A DNA stretch of 64,000 nt from Methanolobus tindarius DSM 2278 (GCF_000504205.1 NZ_AZAJ01000001.1:2640879-2704878), one strand, 5' to 3'. Positions 56,845 through 64,000 are shown, counted from the first letter of the stretch. The notes: a model not told the origin generated them from the letters alone. Made by a program: numbers and translations.

Positions 56845-58118
56845 GGATCTCCTCAAGATTGAGTGGGTAATTTAATATTCTGTTCATCCAATCCATATTG
56901 GATGGACGATAAACTCTTGATTCAAATGGCTCTGGGAATAACCCCTCCATGGTATGTGAAAGACATTGATCTTAATGTTTCTAAGAAAAGAATGGATATT
57001 TATCTAGATTTTACCAAGGGAACGAAGTTCCCTTGCCCAGTTTGCAACAAACTGTGTGATCTCCATGATACCAAAGAAAAAGTATGGAGACACCTTGATT
57101 TCTTCCATCATGAAACATACATTCATGCACGAGTTCCCCGAACAAAGTGTGATGGAGATGATGTAAAACTTGTTGAAGTTCCATGGACAAGACAAAATAC
57201 TGGATTTACATTATTTTTCGAAGCACTAATCGTTGCAATGTCCAAAGAAATGAGTGTTTCTTCAATTGCTGAATTGATCAATATTCATGAAAATTCTGTA
57301 TGGATAATTCTAGCTCATTATGTTGAAGAAGCCAGAGCAAAGATGGATCTCTCTGAGTTAGATACTATTGGAGTAGATGAAATATCTGTCAAAAAAGGTC
57401 ACAGCTATGTGACCTTGTTCTATGATCTACATCAATCAAGAGTAATTCATATTGAAAATGGAAAGAAAAGAAGTGTTTTCAAGAACTTCAGGGAAGTTCT
57501 TTCCAGAAAAATAGACCCTGATAATATCAAGTATATTTCAATGGACATGTATCCTGCTTTTAGGGGTGGAGCAAGGGAATATTTCCCAAATGCTAAGATC
57601 GTTTACGATAAGTTCCATATTGTCAAAATGATGAATGATGCAATTGATAAGGTTCGAAGAAAGGAGTATCAAACAAATAAAGATCTGGGTAAAACGAGAT
57701 TCATGTGGTTGAAAAATCCTGAAAATCTATCGGATAGGGAAATAGCTAAGATTCGATCAATCAAAGATTTGGATACTAAAACAGCAAAAGCTTACAGATT
57801 TAAGCTTGGACTTCAACGTCTGTGGGATATAAAAAATATAGAGGTAGCGAGGGAATATCTTGACAAATGGCATTATTGGGGAACACATAGCAACATCAAG
57901 GAAATTATCACATTGGCCAAGATGATTAAAAGAAATTCTCATGGGATATTGGAATCAATCAAACAAGGTATCAGCAACGGTGTTGTTGAAGGATTGAACA
58001 ACAAAATTAAAACTGCTTTTAAGAGATCATATGGATTGAAGACTGAGAAGTGTAGGAATACAATGATATTCTTGATGGCGGGTAAACTTCGTTTACCCAC
58101 ACGATGTTAAAGAGAACC
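56845..58118 (+). mobile_element. ISL3-family insertion sequence, copy 2, no target duplication seen
   Basis: 1274 bp, same orientation as copy 1 and nearly identical to it. Left end GGATCTCCTCAA; right end reverse complement GGTTCTCTTTAA (one change from copy 1). Flanking octamers are GTTTTGCT on the left and AAAAAGAG on the right, so no direct repeat remains. The transposase gene is intact. Loss of the repeat points to an older insertion, or to a rearrangement between copies. Confidence 0.85.
56902..58110 (+). CDS. ISL3-family transposase (copy 2)
   Basis: 402 residues from ATG 56902 (the open frame reaches 13 codons further up to 56863, but this part lies in the terminal region). Same layout as copy 1: zinc-binding CPVCNKLCDLHDTKEK, DDE residues Asp159, Asp215 and Glu363. 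Differs from copy 1 at a small number of conservative positions (for example HQSRV for KGSRV, RKIDPDN for RKIDHDN). Full length and probably functional. Confidence 0.92.
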   Translation: MDDKLLIQMALGITPPWYVKDIDLNVSKKRMDIYLDFTKGTKFPCPVCNKLCDLHDTKEKVWRHLDFFHHETYIHARVPRTKCDGDDVKLVEVPWTRQNTGFTLFFEALIVAMSKEMSVSSIAELINIHENSVWIILAHYVEEARAKMDLSELDTIGVDEISVKKGHSYVTLFYDLHQSRVIHIENGKKRSVFKNFREVLSRKIDPDNIKYISMDMYPAFRGGAREYFPNAKIVYDKFHIVKMMNDAIDKVRRKEYQTNKDLGKTRFMWLKNPENLSDREIAKIRSIKDLDTKTAKAYRFKLGLQRLWDIKNIEVAREYLDKWHYWGTHSNIKEIITLAKMIKRNSHGILESIKQGISNGVVEGLNNKIKTAFKRSYGLKTEKCRNTMIFLMAGKLRLPTRC

Positions 58119-58282
58119 AAAAAGAGATAATTTTGAAATATTTAGGATTTATTTTTTTAGAGTTTTCATTTGAGAAAATCAAAACTGCTACAAATATTGC
58201 ATAGATTGCACCAATTGATTGTATAATTGATGAAGGAAAAACACTTGGATCGGTCATATTCACTTTTAAAAAAAGATATATA
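58119..58282. other. AT-rich spacer after insertion-sequence copy 2
   Basis: About 160 bp with no gene. Nothing recognised apart from the TATA-rich tract that becomes the promoter of the candidate small RNA. Confidence 0.3.
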
Positions 58283-58293
58283 TCTATATATAC
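58283..58293 (+). promoter_or_regulatory. TATA box of candidate small RNA
   Basis: TCTATATATAC about 25 bp upstream of 58312, where a chain of hairpins begins and no credible start codon with ribosome site follows. Confidence 0.45.
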
Positions 58294-58311
58294 TTAATGA
58301 AACTCTACGCT

Positions 58312-58392
58312 TTAAATCGGGAAATAGATTCCCTCTAATGCACCCATTTGCCCACCTACCTTCCTCATCTTAGAGAACAAAATATTCTCCCT
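58312..58392 (+). ncRNA. Candidate small RNA with C-rich loop and overlapping hairpins
   Basis: Three adjoining stems: GGGAA/TTCCC (58319-58323, 58329-58333); CTCTAA/TTAGAG (58333-58338, 58370-58375); GAGAA/TTCTC (58373-58377, 58385-58389). The second and third share GAG at 58373-58375, so they exclude each other. The 31-nt loop of the second stem carries CCCACCTACCTTCCTC, a pyrimidine-rich anti-Shine-Dalgarno-like sequence. A TATA box lies upstream. Weaker than the other two loci because the stems are short and no T-run terminator is evident. Confidence 0.4.
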
Positions 58393-58414
58393 CATATATC
58401 AATATCCGGCAACG

Positions 58415-58669
58415 ACTTTTAATCCTACCCCGGAAGTCACCCCGGAAGTTATTCTGGTTAATACTATTGTTGGTGAAATGACTAGAAAAGAACTTCAGGA
58501 TGCTCTGAGCTTAAAAGACGACGAACACTTTAGAAAGCACTACCTTTTACCTTCACTGGAAACTAAAATTATTGAAATGACGATTCCGGATAAGCCAAGA
58601 AGTAGCAAGCAAAAATACAGACTCACCAAAAAAGGTCAGCTATTAAAAACAAAAAGCAAAAAACAATAG
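58415..58669 (+). pseudogene. C-terminal remnant of a Fic/RecG-like (winged-helix tail) protein
   Basis: From ATG 58478 only 63 residues are left: MTRKELQDALSLKDDEHFRKHYL, LPSLETKIIEMTIPDKPRSSKQKYRLTKKG in two parts. This is the typical winged-helix C-terminus of Fic-family and AlbA_2/RecG-like DNA-binding proteins, normally preceded by several hundred residues. In frame upstream, TPEVTPEVILV still matches that family's linker, back to about 58415, and then homology stops near the small-RNA locus and the insertion sequence. Probably a deletion scar; a free-standing small DNA-binding protein is possible. Confidence 0.55.
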
Positions 58670-58689
58670 AGGAGAATCTTCCCCTCTAT
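58666..58689 (-). terminator. Terminator of the lipoprotein gene
   Basis: ATAGAGG (58666-58672) and CCTCTAT (58683-58689) pair; on the minus strand the stem is followed by TGTTTTTTGCTTTTTG. It lies 11 bp past the stop of the leftward gene. Confidence 0.65.
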
Positions 58690-58700
58690 CCCTAAAAAAC

Positions 58701-60104
58701 TTACTCGAAAGCAACGCCATCTACATACAGTGTGTAACCGTTCAGATCTATGTTATCTGTGGTTCCACTGAGTTCTGTAACGTAGCTGTCACCGGTAAGT
58801 GTCCATGTGCTTGTATCATCGAGTGTAACTGAAAGCACTGAAGCTGTTGTTCCATCTGAGTTTATTGCACCGGTATATGTTGAACCGTCTGATATTGACA
58901 GGGTCATTTCAGATATTGAATCAACCATTATGTCACCTGTTGCAGTTTGCTCATTGAAGTTGACTTCGCATATACCGCCATTGGAACCTTCAGATCCCCA
59001 GCCATTTGAACCATCGTTACCGGCTATGACCATAAGGTAGGTGTCATCAGCAAGTGTCAGGTCAACATTTGTCAGAGTGATGACACTTTCAGTATTGGTG
59101 ACGTAGAACATATCTCCATTGTTGGAAACAAGGGATCCATCGGTCATTGTGAATGAGCTGGTTCCGACTTCTGCATCACCGGACATACTCTGGTATAGCA
59201 TCACATTGTGGATGTTCTCTGAACTGTCAGCGCCATATACACCTTCCATGCTTCCTGTTACATCACAATTGTTGATTACAACGGAATTCAATCCTTCAAC
59301 AACAACTGCTTCAGAAGTTTCTGCTATAAGTGTTGCATTGCTTACTGTAACATCTGCTGTGCTGTAAACTGCAGGTGCACCTGAGCTTCCGCTGGTTGTG
59401 TATGTTCCGCCATCAACAACCATTGTTCCGCCGCCACGGTCACTGCGTATTGCAGCTTTTACTGTTGAAAAGACATTGAGGTTAGTTGCGTACATTGTTC
59501 CGCCACCGGCAACTTCTATACCACCGGCATTTCCTCCGGAAACATCGATCTCAGTATCTTCTATGTATATTGTTGCACCATCATATGCGAAAACACCATT
59601 CGAACCTTCAGTTGTAGCTGTAACTGAACCGCCATTGATGTAAAGGACCGCATTATCCAGTGCAAGGATTGCAGAATTCAGACCATAGAAACTTGAAGCA
59701 TCACTACTTGATGCAGAACCATCTGTCTTCTCTACGGTAACATCGGTAAGTGTTGCAGTGGTTTCATCTTCAGCCCTGATTGCATTTTCATCGTCATTTA
59801 TAGATGTATATGTCCCTCCATCCAGCTCTTCACCGTCAGTTAAAACATATGCTCCAGTTCCGGTATCTACACTGGTAGAACCTCCACTGCCTCCGGGGGG
59901 TGTACCCATTTCACCTTCTGGCATTCCATCTGGCGGTGTCATATTCCCGTCCATTCCTGCTGGTGCTTCCCCCATTTCCTCCATTTGAACATCAGATGAA
60001 TTTGAATCACTTGATGTTTGTTCTTCCTGTGTAGTGGTACAACCTGAGGTCAGAACCACTAATACAAGAAAAACCATTAGTGTATAAAGTTTAAAATTTT
60101 TCAT
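58701..60104 (-). CDS. Secreted lipoprotein with beta-helix repeats (adhesin-like)
   Basis: 467 residues. N-terminal signal with lipobox LTSGC (Cys about 22), a Met/Pro/Gly-rich linker (GMDGNMTPPDGMPEGEMG) and from about residue 75 a beta-helix of short Gly/Ser/Thr repeats (GGTMVVDGGTYTTSG, VVVEGLNSVVINNCDVTG). This type is common among surface polysaccharide-binding or adhesin-like proteins; no catalytic motif seen. Strongly acidic with few Lys or Arg residues. The promoter region upstream holds TTTAATATAATT on the minus strand near 60155-60172. ATG 60104 follows GGAAGGTACT. Confidence 0.75.
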   Translation of the reverse strand: MKNFKLYTLMVFLVLVVLTSGCTTTQEEQTSSDSNSSDVQMEEMGEAPAGMDGNMTPPDGMPEGEMGTPPGGSGGSTSVDTGTGAYVLTDGEELDGGTYTSINDDENAIRAEDETTATLTDVTVEKTDGSASSSDASSFYGLNSAILALDNAVLYINGGSVTATTEGSNGVFAYDGATIYIEDTEIDVSGGNAGGIEVAGGGTMYATNLNVFSTVKAAIRSDRGGGTMVVDGGTYTTSGSSGAPAVYSTADVTVSNATLIAETSEAVVVEGLNSVVINNCDVTGSMEGVYGADSSENIHNVMLYQSMSGDAEVGTSSFTMTDGSLVSNNGDMFYVTNTESVITLTNVDLTLADDTYLMVIAGNDGSNGWGSEGSNGGICEVNFNEQTATGDIMVDSISEMTLSISDGSTYTGAINSDGTTASVLSVTLDDTSTWTLTGDSYVTELSGTTDNIDLNGYTLYVDGVAFE

Positions 60105-60238
60105 AAAAGTACCTTCCTATTCTTTTATCCTATTTTCTTATTTTTTATCCATAATTCCATAATTATATTAAATTAATTTGTGTACATCTTTTAAACTGAA
60201 ATAATTAGAATCATTTCTTAAAATTAATGAAAAGGTGG

Positions 60239-60266
60239 TTGAGATAGGATTTAAACCCTATCTCAA
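60239..60266 (-). terminator. 10-bp hairpin, probable terminator of the tiny-gene operon
   Basis: TTGAGATAGG (60239-60248) and CCTATCTCAA (60257-60266) are perfect reverse complements around loop ATTTAAAC; on the minus strand CCACCTTTTCATTAATTTT follows. It lies about 50 bp beyond the stop of the 32-residue gene. Confidence 0.55.
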
Positions 60267-60315
60267 ATTGGTGGTATTGTGGATAGTTTACAACAATCGT
60301 TTTTTTATCTTACAA

Positions 60316-60414
60316 TTATTCTTCGTCTTTAACGTGCTTTTTAGGTAACACAGCCTTGAGCACAACGGCTGTTGCAGCCACACAGGCCATACCTTTCAGG
60401 ATCTTGTGTTTCAT
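60316..60414 (-). CDS. 32-residue membrane protein, translationally coupled
   Basis: ATG 60414 opens MKHKILKGMACVAATAVVLK then a basic/acidic tail ending HVKDEE; one hydrophobic segment (about residues 8-24). Its ribosome site AAAGGAGGATATGA is a near-perfect Shine-Dalgarno placed inside the preceding small gene, and its ATG overlaps that gene's TGA (ATGA). No family recognised. The strong site, the coupling and the membrane-like sequence argue for a real gene. Confidence 0.6.
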   Translation of the reverse strand: MKHKILKGMACVAATAVVLKAVLPKKHVKDEE

Positions 60415-60545
60415 TCATATCCTCCTTTCAGTGATTTTTTCCTATTGTTGATTGGTAACTCAGGCAACAACACCTGCAGCAAAGCCCTGAACATTGCAAA
60501 CAATAGCAATATCGGACCCACAAATGTCATCCATGTATCTCTCAT
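60411..60545 (-). CDS. 44-residue membrane protein
   Basis: ATG 60545 begins MRDTWMTFVGPILLLFAMF, followed by RALLQVLLPELPINNRKK; one hydrophobic helix (about 6-28) and a basic tail. GGAGG lies 7 nt upstream. The last codons encode KGGYE, where GGA GGA also forms the Shine-Dalgarno of the next gene. Family unknown; together with the 32-residue protein it forms a two-gene operon with its own TATA box (60661-60670) and terminator. Confidence 0.6.
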   Translation of the reverse strand: MRDTWMTFVGPILLLFAMFRALLQVLLPELPINNRKKSLKGGYE

Positions 60546-60660
60546 TACATTTCCTCCATCGCCGTTTTGTAACTTTAGTGCTTTTTTGTCAGATTTCTTC
60601 AGGACTCTAGAATCTTAGTCCGAGTCACTGTTCTGCCGACAAATCCCTGATTAGCTGGCT

Positions 60661-60670
60661 TTAATATAAG
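60661..60670 (-). promoter_or_regulatory. TATA box of the tiny-gene operon
   Basis: CTTATATTAA on the minus strand, giving a start near 60640 and a leader of about 95 nt that contains the GGACT/AGTCC stem (60602-60606, 60617-60621). Confidence 0.45.
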
Positions 60671-60978
60671 CATACTTTACAGGAAAAAGATAAATTATAG
60701 TGTTAAAATGGAAAATAAAGCTTTATAAAAGCTTCATTTCCGGAGATATTCTTTTTAAAGTATGAAAAAGATAAAAAGAATTTACAGGTTCTTTATCACC
60801 TTTCAGCCTAACATTTCTATATACATAAGAATAAAAGATATAAAGTAAAAACGTGTAATACTTCTCCGTTTGTTTGGTACAATTAAAATGGCTAAAATAG
60901 TATATTCATGCAATTGGGGTTTGCATGAATTGAATAGTCTGAAATTTAAAGATCACATGCATAAAAGCAGGTGAACAA
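60671..60978. other. Divergent promoter region of the tiny-gene and moxR operons
   Basis: 308 bp without a gene. AGATATAAAGT near 60836-60846 is a possible rightward TATA box. The leader then holds the perfect hairpin ATTCATGCAA/TTGCATGAAT (60904-60930) and the GCAGGTGA ribosome site right before ATG 60979. Confidence 0.4.
60904..60930 (+). promoter_or_regulatory. Perfect 10-bp hairpin in the moxR leader
   Basis: ATTCATGCAA (60904-60913) pairs with TTGCATGAAT (60921-60930) around loop TTGGGGT, 48 bp upstream of the moxR ATG. No U-tract follows, so it is not a terminator; it may be an RNA element or an operator. Confidence 0.4.
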
Positions 60979-61965
60979 ATGGACGAGAATATTCAAAAAC
61001 TGAACGAAAAGGCAATCCATTATTCGGAACAGATTGAGAAACTAAGAACAGAGATTAAAAATACAATAATCGGACAGGATGAAATTATTGACAGCCTTCT
61101 GATAGCACTCATGTCACAGGGACATGTGCTTCTTGAAGGAGTACCTGGTCTTGCAAAGACCCTTATGGTCAGGACAATCTCAGAATGTCTCGAATGTGAT
61201 TTTGTGCGACTGCAATTCACACCGGACCTTTTGCCTGCAGATATCACAGGTACCAAGATATACAACCACAATGAAAGCTCATTTTCAACACTTAAAGGTC
61301 CTATATTTTCTAACTTCATTCTTGCTGATGAAATAAACCGTGCCCCTCCTAAAGTACAGTCTGCACTTCTGGAAGCAATGCAGGAAAGACAGGTCAGCAT
61401 CCAGGGAGACACGTTCCATCTTCAGCGGCCTTTTCTTGTAATGGCAACACAGAACCCTATAGAATCCGAAGGAACCTACAAACTTCCTGAAGCCCAGGTT
61501 GACAGGTTCATGTCAAAACTTCTCATCGATTATCCAACAAAGGATGAAGAGATTGAGATTATCGAAAGGTTCACCCAGGGAGTCAAAACCAGCGTTTCAA
61601 AGATGCTCACATCAACCGAAATAATTGAGATACAGGATTTCATCCCACAGGTATACGCCGACAGGAAGATTATGGACTATGTAGCCCGGATAGTTGATGC
61701 AACACGTCATCCGCAGAATTATTCCGTTGATACGGAGGGGCATATAGAATACGGAGCCTCTCCCCGTGCATCCCTCTGGCTCATACTTGCTGCCAAATCA
61801 CATGCAGTCCTCAGCGGCAGGGGATATGTGATACCTGAGGACGTAAAAGCAGTGGCATATCACGTGCTTCGCCACCGCGTGCTTCTCAACTATGAAGCAG
61901 AGGTTGAGGAGATTAGCAGCGACCACGTGATAACTGAGATACTCGAAAAAGTAAAAGTCCCTTAA
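60979..61965 (+). CDS. MoxR-family AAA+ ATPase
   Basis: 328 residues. Walker A LEGVPGLAKT (about 52-61), Walker B FILADEINRAPPK (about 113-125), sensor I ATQNPIESEGTY and the C-terminal lid with GASPRASLWL. MoxR ATPases work as chaperones together with vWA-domain partners, which are encoded next (DUF58 and vWA). AGGTGA 6 nt before ATG 60979. First gene of a rightward operon. Confidence 0.93.
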   Translation: MDENIQKLNEKAIHYSEQIEKLRTEIKNTIIGQDEIIDSLLIALMSQGHVLLEGVPGLAKTLMVRTISECLECDFVRLQFTPDLLPADITGTKIYNHNESSFSTLKGPIFSNFILADEINRAPPKVQSALLEAMQERQVSIQGDTFHLQRPFLVMATQNPIESEGTYKLPEAQVDRFMSKLLIDYPTKDEEIEIIERFTQGVKTSVSKMLTSTEIIEIQDFIPQVYADRKIMDYVARIVDATRHPQNYSVDTEGHIEYGASPRASLWLILAAKSHAVLSGRGYVIPEDVKAVAYHVLRHRVLLNYEAEVEEISSDHVITEILEKVKVP

Positions 61966-62010
61966 GCCTCCGGTTTAATCCGAAGACGATAATAACCTGA
62001 GGTATGTGCC

Positions 62011-62892
62011 ATGCAACATGCAAAAGAGATTATCAGACAGGTAAGAAAAATAGAGATCAGTACAAAACAACAGGTTGACGGACTGATAGCCGGAAACTAC
62101 CACTCAGTATTCAAAGGTCAGGGTATCGATTTTTCAGAGATACGTGAATACCGGGCCGGAGATGATGTCCGTGCCATCGACTGGAAAGTAACTGCAAGGT
62201 TTAACCATCCTTTCATAAAAGAGTTTGTTGAGGAAAGAGACCTGCGTGTCTATTTTGCTATAGACGTATCAGCCTCAGGAAGCTTTGGGAGCAATATCAG
62301 CAAAATGCAAAAAGCGACTGAAATTGCTGCAAGCCTGATGTTTTCGGCCATGAAGAACAATGATAACGTTGGTCTGTTCCTTTTTACAAACGATGTCGAG
62401 AAACACATCCCTGCAAGAAAAGGCAGGAAACATGTCCTGAAATTGCTTGGAAACATGGTTTCTTACGAGCCACTTGAAAAAAGAACTGACATCATGAAGA
62501 GCATGGAATCCATATCTAAAATGCTCAAAAGAAGAAGCATTGTTTTTGTTATTTCAGATTTCATCTCCGAGGATTTCTCCAGACCCCTGAACATCATGAA
62601 AAGCAGACATGATATCGTGGCTTTAAGGGTCATGGATGCACGTGAACAGGAACTTCCTGATGTTGGTCTCATAGAACTTGAGGACGAAGAAACCGGTGAG
62701 CAACTACTTGTAGACACTTCTGATGAGGAAATAAGAATGCGCTACGCAGAACTTGTCAAAGAGCATAATGAAAGTTTGCAGAAGCTTTTCAGGAAACTGA
62801 AAATTGATATGGTAGATCTGGTAACAGATGAACCTTATGAAGCTGCACTAAATAAGTTCTTTAAAACCAGAAAAATAAAGGAGATACGATAA
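62011..62892 (+). CDS. DUF58 family protein (vWA-related)
   Basis: 293 residues. Contains the DUF58 signature EYRAGDDVRAIDWKVTAR (about 49-66) and then a vWA-like core with DVSASGSFG (about 89-97, MIDAS-type DxSxS), and VFVISDFISEDF. Always found with MoxR; it is thought to be the adaptor or substrate of the ATPase. Follows moxR by 45 bp and overlaps the next start by 1 bp (TAATG). Confidence 0.9.
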   Translation: MQHAKEIIRQVRKIEISTKQQVDGLIAGNYHSVFKGQGIDFSEIREYRAGDDVRAIDWKVTARFNHPFIKEFVEERDLRVYFAIDVSASGSFGSNISKMQKATEIAASLMFSAMKNNDNVGLFLFTNDVEKHIPARKGRKHVLKLLGNMVSYEPLEKRTDIMKSMESISKMLKRRSIVFVISDFISEDFSRPLNIMKSRHDIVALRVMDAREQELPDVGLIELEDEETGEQLLVDTSDEEIRMRYAELVKEHNESLQKLFRKLKIDMVDLVTDEPYEAALNKFFKTRKIKEIR

Positions 62893-63842
62893 TGGCAGGT
62901 TTTGATTCTCCTTACATTCTGCTATTCCTGCTTTTAATTCCTCTGATCTATTATCTTCAGAAAAAAGCAAGAACACAGAAAAAGAATGAAGCTATAAAGT
63001 TCAGTAACCTTGCGTTCCTTAAATCCGCAATCGGAGATAGCAGGAAATCAAAAAGGGATATGCACCTCTTTTACCTCTCACTGCTTACCATCGGACTTAT
63101 GGTAATCGGTTTTGCAAATCCCCACATTCCTCTGGAACAAACCAAGGAAGGAGTTAACGTTGTGCTTGTAATGGATAATTCCGGAAGTATGCAGGCACAG
63201 GATTACCAGCCGACAAGACTTGAAGCGGCAAAATCATCTGCAGAGATTCTGATTAAATCTCTCAAAGATAAAGACTATGCAGGAGTGGTGGTCTTTGAAT
63301 CCGGAGCAACCACCGCTGCTTATCTTAGTCCTGATAAGGACAAAGTGATAGATAAACTGCAGGACATTACAGCAAAAGAGGGAGCTACTGCCATAGGAGA
63401 CGGACTGAGTCTTGGAATTGACATGGCATCATCCATACCTAACAAGAAAAAAGTTGTGATTTTACTTAGTGACGGAGTTAACAATGCAGGATATATCAGC
63501 CCGGATGAGGCCATACAGTTTGCAAAAGCCAATGACATTCAGGTATACACAATAGGAATGGGATCCACAGGCCAGGTTTTGCTAGGATATGACTGGTTTG
63601 GAAACCCGCAGTATGCGGAACTCGATGAGGCCACGCTTCAAAGTATCGCAGAAGAGACGGGTGGTAAATATTTCAAATCCGTTGATGACGACACACTGGA
63701 TGAAATCTACAAGAACATCGGAGAGAACATAAGCAGGGAAACTGAAGAAACAAACATCAAGGACTGGTTCTTTTTTGCAGCATTTGTGACCTCACTTGTC
63801 CAGCTCTATTACAGGTACGGAAAAGGGAGGATATTACAATGA
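62892..63842 (+). CDS. vWA-domain membrane protein (BatA-like)
   Basis: 316 residues. Membrane helices at the N-terminus (about 8-24 and 57-75) and near the C-terminus (about 294-310), with an extracellular vWA domain between. MIDAS motif VMDNSGSMQAQD (about 94-105) plus LSDGVNNAG (about 193-201) make a metal-dependent adhesion site. Organisation matches BatA of the MoxR-Bat operons. Overlaps the DUF58 stop and the next gene's start (ATGA). Confidence 0.9.
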   Translation: MAGFDSPYILLFLLLIPLIYYLQKKARTQKKNEAIKFSNLAFLKSAIGDSRKSKRDMHLFYLSLLTIGLMVIGFANPHIPLEQTKEGVNVVLVMDNSGSMQAQDYQPTRLEAAKSSAEILIKSLKDKDYAGVVVFESGATTAAYLSPDKDKVIDKLQDITAKEGATAIGDGLSLGIDMASSIPNKKKVVILLSDGVNNAGYISPDEAIQFAKANDIQVYTIGMGSTGQVLLGYDWFGNPQYAELDEATLQSIAEETGGKYFKSVDDDTLDEIYKNIGENISRETEETNIKDWFFFAAFVTSLVQLYYRYGKGRILQ

Positions 63843-64000
63843 GCAGGAAAAACATTGCATTAGATCTTTTTGTTTTTGTATCCCTGTTGATGATAATGCC
63901 TGTGGTATCCGCACAGGATATCACTTTCACATTACCACAGGATGAATACTATTTCCTGACAGGCGAACAGGCCTCTGTTCCTCTCTATATGAACAACTCT
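63839..64000 (+). CDS. Secreted or membrane protein of the MoxR operon, N-terminal part
   Basis: Runs off the right edge; 54 codons visible. ATG 63839 overlaps the previous stop (ATGA) and follows GGGAGGATATTACA. The signal peptide MSRKNIALDLFVFVSLLMIM then PVVSAQDI leads into a beta-rich FTLPQDEYYFLTGEQASVPLYM region, which resembles an extracellular Ig-like or BatD-type N-terminus. The position after BatA supports a Bat-type partner, but the family cannot be confirmed from this part. Confidence 0.7.
   Translation, partial: MSRKNIALDLFVFVSLLMIMPVVSAQDITFTLPQDEYYFLTGEQASVPLYMNNS

Noticed and set aside
51385-58118. Composite transposon made of two ISL3 copies
   Set aside because: Copy 1 has its own perfect 8-bp duplication, and the outer ends of the pair do not share one, so separate insertions fit better.
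1-64000. tRNA, rRNA or CRISPR array
   Set aside because: Reading through the gene-free regions shows no cloverleaf with a TTCGA-type arm, no rRNA signature and no regularly spaced direct repeats.

Overview
The window reads as a chromosome segment of a methanogenic archaeon, most likely a methylotrophic member of the Methanosarcinaceae (Methanolobus/Methanococcoides type). The reasons are archaeal TATA-box promoters with GGAGG/GGTGA Shine-Dalgarno sites, a PEF-CTERM surface protein beside an archaeosortase, DUF1616 and DUF354 proteins, very long multi-PAS histidine kinases, a methanogen-type isoleucine/leucine gene order, and a methanopterin-type metallo-beta-lactamase fold enzyme. The genus is an inference; there is no rRNA gene to settle it. 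I saw no tRNA, rRNA or CRISPR array.

Layout. 1-2001: sugar-nucleotide/glycogen genes (galT fragment, glycogen synthase) on the minus strand. 2244-8765: two tandem paralogous hybrid histidine kinases with receiver and HPt domains. 8879-14381: membrane transport block (CNNM-type, MscS, P-type ATPase, MarC). 14.6 kb: candidate structured small RNA. 14940-19601: a 1553-residue sensor kinase with one GAF and about nine PAS domains. 19.8-25.2 kb: peroxiredoxin, MBL-fold enzyme, thiC, a SnoaL-like protein and two tandem paralogous anchored proteins. 25.4-27.7 kb: topoisomerase I with a second candidate small RNA behind it. 27.9-33.35 kb: branched-chain amino-acid operon (2-isopropylmalate/citramalate synthase, ilvB, ilvN, ilvC) plus a nitroreductase. 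33.5-40.2 kb: M42 aminopeptidase, then a surface-sorting block (PEF-CTERM protein, DUF1616 protein, degenerate M48-like membrane protein, archaeosortase). 40.4-51.1 kb: a one-directional, AT-rich glycan-assembly cluster (deacetylase, FemAB-like transferase, hexapeptide acyltransferase, DUF354, GT2, multipass membrane protein, three GT4 enzymes, flippase). 51.4-58.1 kb: two nearly identical ISL3 insertion sequences flanking a secreted beta-helix protein that carries both a cohesin and a dockerin. 58.3-60.5 kb: third candidate small RNA, a gene remnant, a lipoprotein and two overlapping tiny membrane-protein genes. 61-64 kb: MoxR-DUF58-vWA operon.

How it fits together. The 34.6-51.1 kb stretch looks like a cell-surface programme: glycans are assembled and flipped by the cluster, while the archaeosortase processes PEF-CTERM proteins such as the one encoded 4 kb away. 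The most notable unexplained signals are three TATA-led intergenic loci whose predicted hairpins expose ACCUCC/CCUACC loops that resemble the 16S anti-Shine-Dalgarno sequence. Others are two genes whose conserved N-termini run upstream of any ATG/GTG/TTG codon behind a shared TGAGGGAT sequence, an M48-like protein that has lost its zinc ligands, and a translationally coupled pair of 44- and 32-residue membrane proteins.
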